Shown piece by piece: positions 55,701 to 61,795 of a stretch of DNA of 64,000 nucleotides (its first letter is position 1; every line of letters begins with the position of its first letter). The notes beneath the pieces were generated by a model. That model made no database searches. It was not told the DNA's origin and saw nothing but the letters and a program-made list of their open reading frames with translations. The stretch is taken from assembly GCA_031841125.1 (NCBI GenBank), contig CM063110.1, positions 31,387,214 to 31,451,213 of the forward strand. The letters are read 5' to 3'. The translations under genes and the position numbers were made by a program. The stretch is from Acanthococcus lagerstroemiae (taxonomy: Eukaryota; Arthropoda; Insecta; Hemiptera; Eriococcidae).

Positions 55701-57957
55701 AAAAACTGTCTTGGGGTGACTTTGCCGCATGCCAATTATATTCTGTTGTTACAAGTTCGAAAAGTTACACTTCGCGAGCTTTCGCTACATTCACGAGGTT
55801 GTTTTGAGCTTTGAATTTACCTAGATGTCATTCGACGTTGTTTTGAGGTACCAAGCACATGAATAAAAGACAAGCAGGGTGTCGCACCTATTCTGATTAT
55901 ACCCGAAAAACACTTGAAGAGTGTTTAACAGAACATTCGAAATGGTGATATGACCAGAGCCGAAGCTTCAGCCACGTACAAGATATCAGTTAAAACGATT
56001 TATAAATATATTCCCAAAGCAGGTAATGATATCCGTCAGAATCTGGGAGAACGAGCAATATCAAAATAGAAAAAACGAATTTCACTATTCTCTGAAGGAT
56101 GATTTTGATTACGCGAAGTTTGCTGCCATCAAGAGAGTTTCACCCGAGCCCATTGAATCCCGAGGAATATTTATCTTCCCCGAAGACATAATTTAACTTA
56201 CATTGCAATTTTTCTTTAGTTTTTATGGCCTTCCGTAATAATTTTGAACCTTTTCACCCATTTTCTATACATTTCTTATGTACCGGCTATGTCACCCCGT
56301 GCACAGGTAACTTTACCGATTCATCTTTAGGCCTTTCTGGAAGGGGGAGGGAGAGGGAAATGTTGATTCCCCTTGCTAATCTTATCTCCAAAGCTTCAAC
56401 CAATCCGGAACCGTTTTTAGATTTCCTGTATCTCCATGCAATAGATCACGCGCTACAGTTGTTCAAAGTTTGAAAACCCCAAAATTTTCAGCAAAGTCAC
56501 CCCAGTTTACGGTACTATAGAATATAGCTTTAAAAATCTCAGATCTATGTATCTAGCTGGCGAAATTAACTTGATCAATTGACATTTTTGTTATGGCAAA
56601 AGCAGATCTTGCTTCTGCTTTTGACTTCACCTCACCCATTATTCAGAAGCATTTCAATTCGCAGGTTTGATCAGCGAGTACGTAATGCAAGTCGAATGGG
56701 AAAAATCTTCGGTTCAAGAACTAGACATCACTGCCACAGACTTGTCGACTGAATGTCTTATTGATATGTTATCTCGAATACCCAACTTGAAGTTTCTCAG
56801 TGCTGGACAAATTAACGGATTCAATGACTCTGTAAAAAGCTCTTCGAATGCTACTTCACTCTTAGTTGTGATGTTTCTCCTATATTCTTCAGTTTTTAAT
56901 GAACTAATTAATATTTGCAGGTTTTGAAAGCGTTTATGGAAATGGGTAATCCGAGGAGTTTAATAGCACTGGATCTCGATAGCTCTGATAATCTGACGGA
57001 TGAGGCTCTGCACAAATTTCTATCACGATACGGACACCAGTTATTAGGTCTATCGCTGTCAGGGATGCCTCATATTACCGACCAGTTGTGGCAGTCCGTT
57101 CTGCCGGTACTGACCAACGCAAAGTACGTCATAATTTTCTCTAGGGTATTTTTAAATTCGTGATCTACGGTCTATCTAACGTACATGTATGTTGAAGAAA
57201 CTTGAAAGAAATTATGGTCGAAATATTTGTCACTAGAATTATAATCATGGGCACGCAAGAACGACTTGGTGTGAATATCCACGTCGACCAGTTGATGGAT
57301 TGCATAGCAAATAGCTGTCCGAATTTGGAACGCATCGAGTTACGGTGGGATCCGGAAAATCTGAGATTCTCCGACAAAAGTCAAAAAGCGATCGATGTTC
57401 TTCGAGTCAAATGCTTGAAGCTACACTGTTTGATTCTAAGGTTTGTTGAGAACATAGGATCAACTATATGTCTTACCATAAATCGGAATTGTTACGATAC
57501 CTATATGTAAATCAAGAAAGGGAAAAGGTCGGAGCTGACATATGTTAGAAACATAAAGTTGAGATAACAAAAAAAGGCTCGCCTTGCTTTCTATCATTCT
57601 TTAGAACATAATTTTCAAGACAGGTGAAGTTCATTCAGTTATGAGGTACCTAACGATATCTTTGCGGTAAGGCCTACCTTACACATCAGGGACATCAAGA
57701 TGATGAACAATAATTCCTTTCATTATTTCATCCCTCTCAACCTACCTCAACGCCAACATTTGAAAAATATCGAACAAAAATCAATCTGTCATTTTACTTA
57801 TAATTTTTCTTAAATTTCCAGCGATGGCCGTTACTACGAAGTAGTTAAAGCTAACTTCGAAAGAGCTGACCGATTGACCGTCGTCCGAACAACCACATGC
57901 TGTCGCTGCTCCAACTACTACTTGCTGTCCAATTATAAAGATCTTATTTTCAACTAA
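37580..57957 (+). CDS. F-box/leucine-rich-repeat protein, 10 coding exons
   Basis: Exons: 37574-37702 (ATG at 37580), 47856-48055, 53296-53452, 53549-53666, 54041-54201, 54295-54400, 56665-56831, 56921-57123, 57237-57440, 57822-57957. All phases agree; product about 524 residues. An F-box lies at ~43-88 (EKLPDKVLLHIFSYLSHRQ, ICQVARVCKKW, DTRLWRCVSL). The rest is leucine-rich repeats: CPNLTHMLLDF, LKYLCICLSEV, TPNLRVINLFG, LECLAVNYCSKVTG, LQELDITATDLSTE-like text, LIALDLDSSDNLTDEAL, LLGLSLSGMPHITD, CPNLERIELRW. An acidic run EKVEEEEEEIYEV sits at ~201-213. The conserved end is TTTCCRCSNYYLLSNYKDL. Family knowledge: F-box/LRR proteins are substrate receptors of SCF (Skp1-Cullin1) ubiquitin ligases. 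It is close to an insect F-box protein I think is FipoQ-like, but the name is not certain. Substrate unknown. Confidence 0.92.
39506..39769. mobile_element. CAGTGGCGTAGCC-family MITE (best-preserved copy)
   Basis: Left CAGTGGTGTAGTCAAGG, right CCTGGCTACGCCACTG. The 8-bp flanks ATACGAGG (39498-39505) and CTACAAGG (39770-39777) match 6/8. Length 264 bp. Confidence 0.85.
40328..40547 (-). mobile_element. tRNA-derived SINE, copy 1
   Basis: On the minus strand: GTCTGGTTGGCCGAGTGGAC (A box TGGCCGAGTGG), then CGGGTTTGAGCCCAC (B box), then the body shared with the other copies. Flanks ACACGTCACATATA and ACACGTCACAAATA form a 14-bp target duplication (13/14). Confidence 0.9.
41791..42060. mobile_element. 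AGGGACGTACCGA-family MITE, copy 3
   Basis: Left GCAGGAGCGTACCGATAG, right TTTGGTACGTCTCTG. The internal phrase AAAATCCAACAAGTCAAA occurs twice, so the middle is duplicated. Confidence 0.72.
42592..42910 (-). mobile_element. R1-like LINE, 3' end copy 2
   Basis: About 320 bp, 5'-truncated, opposite in orientation to 43797-44331. Flanked by ATGGGACATTG (42581-42591) and ATGGGATATTG (42911-42921). Contains ACTCGAAAGGGTAGTTTCCG on the minus strand like the other copies. Confidence 0.82.
43644..43796. mobile_element. CCCGATRCGCA MITE, copy 1
   Basis: Ends CCGGGGATCGCAGTCAG and TTTTGCGCATCGGG. The body (AGTTACCCGCGGAAAAGTTA, CTTGGTTCCCCTTTAGT) matches 46025-46171. The R1-like copy begins directly at its right end. 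Confidence 0.7.
43797..44331 (+). mobile_element. R1-like LINE, 3' end copy 3
   Basis: Encodes GGGNTSDSNGVISHLAPDTL, VPEMLQSGSGWNWVSAF and KKKMQTEWSRQR, parallel to copy 1. The 3'UTR ends at ATGCGTGCATCGCCATAC without poly-A. Confidence 0.82.
44966..45050. repeat. Short tandem repeat at a transposon-like end
   Basis: CACCCCATGATTGCAAAGT repeats about three times and then reads CACCCTCTGTTACGGTA. The GGGGTGACTTTGC plus ..ACGGTA end resembles the termini of the element at 55014-56512. Confidence 0.6.
46025..46171. mobile_element. CCCGATRCGCA MITE, copy 2
   Basis: Ends CCCGATACGCAATCAG and TTTTGCGCATCGGG are inverted over about 10 bp. The SINE at 46193 is inserted just beyond its right end. 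Confidence 0.7.
46193..46396 (+). mobile_element. tRNA-derived SINE, copy 2
   Basis: GATCTGGTTGGCTGAGTGG (A box) and TCGGGTTCGAGTCCACG (B box), then the shared body with ACAGCCTCCCCGACGTCTCT. Flanked by GGTGTATTGTAG and GGTGTATTGCAG (11/12). Confidence 0.9.
47856..48055 (+). CDS. F-box gene exon 2 (F-box)
   Basis: Acceptor TTAATCATTTCAG, donor ATCAG|GTACTG. Encodes TIEKLPDKVLLHIFSYLSHR and the rest of the F-box. 200 nt, phase 0 in, 2 nt carried over. Confidence 0.95.
48083..48248. mobile_element. 166-bp hAT-like MITE just inside intron 2
   Basis: Ends CAGCCGCGGACTGGC and CCAATCCGCGGTTG are inverted. Flanks GTTATAAT (48075-48082) and GTTATAGT (48249-48256) match 7/8. Confidence 0.85.
49168..49464 (-). 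CDS. Unassigned ORF, related to 58800-58996
   Basis: 98 codons from ATG 49464. C-terminal part: KITLHNNNGMRVYDFSYILN, then ADYNDVNHLSQ and FHIQN-stop. The same pattern (ITLHN, NNGMKLYDFSYILNAEYD, FVFHIQN-stop) is encoded at 58.9 kb, and similarity continues about 110 bp past the stop in both. I do not recognise a family. It is probably a transposon or retrogene tail rather than a host gene, because both copies sit among repeats. Confidence 0.4.
   Translation of the reverse strand: MMDREVNILKTRARFDGIPNFIRTYADFRLPTIHKRHNHGITKTLFIPLHPHSQTGNPKITLHNNNGMRVYDFSYILNADYNDVNHLSQEPLVFHIQN
49720..50800. repeat. Degenerate tandem repeat, ~225-bp unit
   Basis: Starts of units near 49739, 49969, 50409 and 50635 (CAGACGTATTTTATTTTTCA or variants). 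Units include GACTCGTTAAGA, AAAATGGGTATTT and a G-rich tract. A reverse-oriented, more diverged block (AGAGTCTTGAAGAG phrases) continues to about 51500. Confidence 0.75.
53296..53452 (+). CDS. F-box gene exon 3 (LRR)
   Basis: Acceptor TTCGCATTTAG, donor CAA|GTTAGT. Encodes IRFGPSLTYIELPIELITHT, then CPNLTHMLLDFSTAMQLHDF. Confidence 0.94.
53549..53666 (+). CDS. F-box gene exon 4 (LRR)
   Basis: Acceptor GGGTTTTCAG, donor GTTG|GTAAGT. Encodes AFPTKLKYLCICLSEVIFME and FINGLEILHLVG. Confidence 0.94.
54041..54201 (+). CDS. F-box gene exon 5 (acidic run, LRR)
   Basis: Acceptor GCGATTTCCAG, donor CAG|GTAAGT. Encodes TYEKVEEEEEEIYEVINVHK, then ATPNLRVINLFGINFVDDSH. Confidence 0.94.
54295..54400 (+). 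CDS. F-box gene exon 6 (LRR)
   Basis: Acceptor TTTGTCCTTAG, donor CGA|GTAAGT. Encodes LECLAVNYCSKVTGTTLKTL, then FQRSKRLRCLLMNQT. Confidence 0.94.
54553..54740. mobile_element. 188-bp hAT-like MITE inside another MITE's end
   Basis: Ends CAGGGCCGCATCCAGG and TCGGTACGGCCCTG. Perfect 8-bp flanks TGGCGTAG (54545-54552, 54741-54748), which are themselves part of a CAGTGGCGTAGC terminus at 54542. Confidence 0.85.
55014..56512. mobile_element. Degenerate pogo-like DNA transposon
   Basis: Ends CTGTAAATCGGGGTGACTTT and AAAGTCACCCCAGTTTACGG are inverted and flanked by TA. Inside, 55858-55934 reads MNKRQAGCRTYSDYTRKTLE, and, in another frame, 55935-56069 reads IRNGDMTRAEASATYKISVK then TIYKYIPKAGND. 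This is a psq-type helix-turn-helix as at the N-terminus of pogo/Tigger transposases. The DDE domain is not seen. Contains the R1-like insertion 55068-55385. Confidence 0.75.
55068..55385 (+). mobile_element. R1-like LINE, 3' end copy 4, with 14-bp target duplication
   Basis: 318 bp, flanked by identical ATATTACTGGCTCT at 55054-55067 and 55386-55399. Text matches the other copies (GAGGTGAGGGGTGAGTGAAG, ATACTCGAAAGGGTAGTTCC) and ends GCATCGCCATACGTCCCACC without poly-A. Confidence 0.92.
56665..56831 (+). CDS. F-box gene exon 7 (LRR)
   Basis: Acceptor TTCAATTCGCAG, donor TCT|GTAAAA. Encodes LISEYVMQVEWEKSSVQELD, then STECLIDMLSRIPNLKFLSA. Confidence 0.94.
56921..57123 (+). CDS. F-box gene exon 8 (LRR)
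   Basis: Acceptor TAATATTTGCAG, donor GCAAA|GTACGT. Encodes VLKAFMEMGNPRSLIALDLD, then LLGLSLSGMPHITDQLWQSV. Confidence 0.95.
57237..57440 (+). CDS. F-box gene exon 9 (LRR)
   Basis: Acceptor TTTGTCACTAG, donor CTAAG|GTTTGT. Encodes IIIMGTQERLGVNIHVDQLM, then CPNLERIELRWDPENLRFSD. Confidence 0.93.
57822..57957 (+). CDS. F-box gene exon 10 (last, stop)
   Basis: Acceptor TTAAATTTCCAG. Encodes DGRYYEVVKANFERADRLTV, then VRTTTCCRCSNYYLLSNYKD and LIFN, with stop TAA at 57955-57957. Confidence 0.95.
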
Positions 57958-58799
57958 AAGGTTTAAATATTTATAACCTTAGAGATTGACATAATTTGCT
58001 GGTGTTGAAAATATAATAGTTTTATACCGGGTTATTAACTCATTATTGCCAAAAATTGACTTAATGCGTTTTGGAAAGGCAGCCTTCACTTCAAGGGGTA
58101 TTGACTTTGGCAATCGCAAAGGAAACAAGTTCAATTGAAACATCGTTTTATTAATAAACCACTAATCACCATCGATTCTCGTTCATCGTATACTTAGTTA
58201 GACTTATTTACATAAAAGTCTACAGTGCTAGCTACGGAAGCGGAGATATTATGATTAAGCGCCTAATATGAGCTCAAATGACAGGGAGACGGGCACACTT
58301 GAAATTACAGAGATAATTATAGAAACAAATGAAAAAATATTATACGTATATAGATTCAAAATAAGAAAATACATAATAAAATGTATAAAAATATAACTAT
58401 AGAGGAAAGGTATTAGAGGAACTGGCACTAAGGTAGGGCAGGTAAGTGAGGAAGGAGAAAACCGGCCCTCAGCAGACGATGAGCAAGAAGGCCTATTCCA
58501 AGATGTGTAAGAGGAAACCCAGGGGTGGAGGCCCAAAGTCATAAACCGAGGAGGACACTCTTGACCAAGATGATAAATTGTTTTCTCAAGAAAAAAATAC
58601 CTTCTTTTGGGTTTGCTAGGTCAAGAGTGCTACTAAGTTCGAATTTAAATTCTTGGCACTAAGTGGAGCTAGTAGGTCTGTATTTTTCCCACTATATGCT
58701 AGTACGTGGAGATGAATATTGACTAAAATTTAACTATCTTCGATTTCGTTACTCAAGACATCTCTTAAAAACACTAGTTTTGCCCATTGCCTCTTGTTT
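57958..58799. other. 3' flank of the F-box gene
   Basis: AATAAA at 58153-58158, 196 nt past the stop, is a possible poly-A signal. 58250-58560 reads like unplaced repeat DNA with GC-rich text around 58430-58560. Confidence 0.4.
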
Positions 58800-59105
58800 T
58801 CCAAATTAGCTATTTCAAAACCGACTACGAGCTCGCTGTAGTCTACTTCCCAACGGACAGTACACGAATAACACTACACAACAGCATAAAAAACAATGGG
58901 ATGAAATTATATGATTTCAGCTATATTTTGAATGCTGAATACGATGGCATTGACCATTTTTCTCGAGAACGTTTTGTTTTCCATATTCAAAATTGAAGTT
59001 TTATCAAATTTTTCGCTTTTTATTCCTTTTTGTCGTCCACGAAAGCTACATTGATACTGATAACAATACTGAACACGCGCATAGTTGTTTGATCAGTGGT
59101 ATCAT
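58800..59105 (+). repeat. Second copy of the unassigned coding repeat
   Basis: Encodes ELAVVYFPTDSTRITLHN, NNGMKLYDFSYILNAEYDGI and RERFVFHIQN-stop at 58994-58996. DNA similarity to the reverse complement of 49056-49270 continues past the stop (CCTTTTTGTCGTCCACGAA, GATCAGTGG). Confidence 0.7.
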
Positions 59106-59200
59106 CCTGATGATACTAAAATTCGTATTTAAGAAGGAGATAAGGGGGACAAGTGGGCTATAGTTAAAAAATTAACATCGACATTAAATTCCTTGTTGAA

Positions 59201-59419
59201 GGAGTCTGGTTGGCCGAGTGGATGGCGCGGTGGTCTCGGATTCCGGACGTCCCGGGTTCGAGCCCACGTAGCAACTTGCCAAATTTCAACCTAGGCCGGC
59301 TTTTCGGACAGAAGGGAAGAGGGCTAAGACAGCCCTGACAGCCTCCCCGACGTCTCTGAAGTAATGCTAGAAAGGGCGGATTCCAGGGCTCGGGTTGAGG
59401 GTAAATTAGGAAAAAGAAG
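59201..59419 (+). mobile_element. tRNA-derived SINE, copy 3
   Basis: GTCTGGTTGGCCGAGTGGAT (A box) and CCGGGTTCGAGCCCACG (B box), body ending GGGCTCGGGTTGAGGG. Flanks AAATTCCTTGTTGAA (59186-59200) and AAATTCCTCGTTGAA (59420-59434) match 14/15. Confidence 0.92.
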
Positions 59420-59434
59420 AAATTCCTCGTTGAA

Positions 59435-60009
59435 AATACATAATGAAGCATGACATTCCAAAACGCAATAAGTCCAAAACAGCGATTTTACAGCAGAAGC
59501 AAATAACTGTTTCCTGTGTTACCTACAATAGTGCCAACGCCAATGACACCCTTGTTGCATACTCGAACATATACTGGAATATACGTAGGTCGAAGTTTCC
59601 TACTAGCTATGCGCTAATGACAGAGATATGACGCCACCAACTTCAGCATCTGTAGACTTAATGCATTTTGGATATTTTTTATTTTTTTGCTTTCGACACT
59701 TCCTCCAAAGGTTATTCTGACACTTTTGTGCTCCGAGGTGAAGCGTCACATGTTTTTCCGCGTTGGTCTCATTTTTGCCCTAAATGGACTTAATGCGTTT
59801 TGGAATGTCATGCTTCAATATGAAATCATATATTCTCATGGTAATGCTTTTTTAAAAATCATAAATTATTGTGAGTGTAATTTGTAGTAAAGGTACACAT
59901 TAAGAAGTTTTCCCGAACTTTTTCTGATTTTTTTCAATTCTATTTATTTATTTATTTTTATTTATTTGTAGAATTCCATATGACAGAGGAAAATTCTAAA
60001 AACGACCTG
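59435..60009. other. Intergenic DNA without recognised features
   Basis: AT-rich; TTTATTTATTTATTTTTATT at about 59941-59965. No coding recognised. Confidence 0.5.
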
Positions 60010-60842
60010 ATAAATGTGCTGAAAAAATTTCAGAGTTTCAGCAATTTTGCAGTGGATTCGATTCCTTTTTATGAATCATAAAATAATCACAAAATTTTGT
60101 ACGTTTCAATGTTATGTGGTCGATATTTATGGATACTGAATAATAATGAATTATCATCATTCCAATGACTTATCAGTTATCATATTCAGATCATGCTGCA
60201 GTTTGGTGCAGTCGCTCTCTGGTTTAACTATTTTGTACAATTTTACCTCATCTGCATATATGTGACGTGCTCAGACAAACCATGCCCTAAGTCGCAGAAA
60301 CGAAAAATGAGATATCATGGTACCTCGATAGAGCAGGGAAAGACCTTTCAAATGAGCCCAAAACGAGCCTCCTAGCTTATTTTTGAAGCATTTTACAGCG
60401 ATTTTAAATTAGGGAATCTATTCTTTCAGGAAAACTAGAATAGCGATAAAACAGCATTTTAAAGTTTAGCATCATTTTTACCAGCGCTAGCAATTTGTTA
60501 TCGAAAAATCACAAGAGAGAAAAAAGTTGCGTCAGGTCATCAGCTATCAAAAATATAGGAAGCAGATTTTTTTTGGTGTACTTTAAGGCTTTTGAGCATG
60601 AACGTTAATGTTACGAAAATGGCGGAATTGTACCACAGTCATCTGAGGTGTGTAGCATTTCGCATATAATCGCATGTGTGGTATATTTGAGAATGTTACG
60701 GCTGAAAGACGATCCAAATCAAAGCAAGAAGAAGACTGTATGAATCCAAAATTAATACAAAATGTACTTCGATCATAAAACAATGCGATTGAAAAAACTG
60801 TTCACACAATAAACGTGACGAAAAAAATAAATAATAGTACAT

Positions 60843-60955
60843 TACGTGTCAGGTGCGGAAAGTAAACGATTGCCGAGTATGAAATTTGCGGAGCGAGCGT
60901 AGCGAGTGACGCAATTGTACGAGGCAATTGGTTTACTTTCCAATCCTGACACGTA
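60843..60955. repeat. Palindrome inside the 1.26-kb element
   Basis: TACGTGTCAGG..GGAAAGTAAAC and GTTTACTTTCC..CCTGACACGTA face each other; the loop contains GGAGCGAGCGTAGCGAGTGA. Confidence 0.8.
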
Positions 60956-60960
60956 TCATG

Positions 60961-61237
60961 CTTTAATGTAAGATGGGAGGAAAAGGAAGAGTTCTTTTTA
61001 CTGATACATCAAAATGTTGTGATAAAGGAGCTCTTAGTAAAATCGACTTAAGGGCTTCTTTTTTAGGCCAAAGATGAACTGCTGCGGAAAGTAGCATTTT
61101 CCGCTGCAGCGGAAAGTAGCGTTTTCCGCGTGTTTACATGTGCTCGCGACATTTCATGAGTTACACCTGTAAATACGTACTTTCCGCAACGAAAAAACCG
61201 TTGAAAAGTTGTCTTTTCCGACCATCTTACATTAAAT
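60961..61237. repeat. Second inner inverted repeat
   Basis: TTTAATGTAAGATGG and CCATCTTACATTAAA mark the ends. GCGGAAAGTA recurs several times within, including the perfect palindrome TTTCCGCTGCAGCGGAAA near 61096. Confidence 0.7.
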
Positions 61238-61795
61238 ATCGTTAAACAACGTGCAAGGGGAAGCAAAACCCGTTTTGCGACTTGGGGCATACTTTTCCTC
61301 GTTCACTTTGCACGCGTTTCATCGCGTACAACTGGCTATACTGAACGTATACGCTCCGTTTTCCCCTCTAACACTGTTTCACACGAAAGTAGAAGTGTTG
61401 CACTACTGATTCCCGCAAAAAAATTTTCGTATTTTTTCGACTAGTTCAGCTATTTTTGCTGTTGACGGAATTTCTTGTTAGCGACTTAGGGTATGGTTTG
61501 TCTGAGCACGTCACATATAATGAAATTTTTGATGATAGTACACAGTCGTGTATGTCATCAACAAAAATCAAAAAAAGGTATAACCCAATACTGACCCCTG
61601 GAGAATTCCAGATGTGCTTATATAATTCTTAAAAACAGCTCCCTTGTACTCTACGTACTGCATTCTATTATCCACATAAGAATAGAATAATTGAACCAAA
61701 TTGTCAGAGAAATGAGGGTTGTTTGATATTTTAATAAGGATTTGATGACTGACACTATTAGAGGCTTTTGAGAAATCTGTATAAATAGCATCCAC

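Larger units (their letters stand above)
54401..56664. other. Intron 6 of the F-box gene
   Basis: Holds a hAT-like MITE (54553-54740) and a pogo-like element (55014-56512) carrying an R1-like insertion. Confidence 0.85.
60261..61515. mobile_element. 1.26-kb TIR element inserted in the LINE
   Basis: Ends TGTGACGTGCTCAGACAAAC and GTTTGTCTGAGCACGTCACA are inverted over about 35 bp. Flanked by TATA (60257-60260, 61516-61519). Contains inner palindromes 60843-60955 and 60961-61237. No coding seen; superfamily unclear. Confidence 0.87.
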
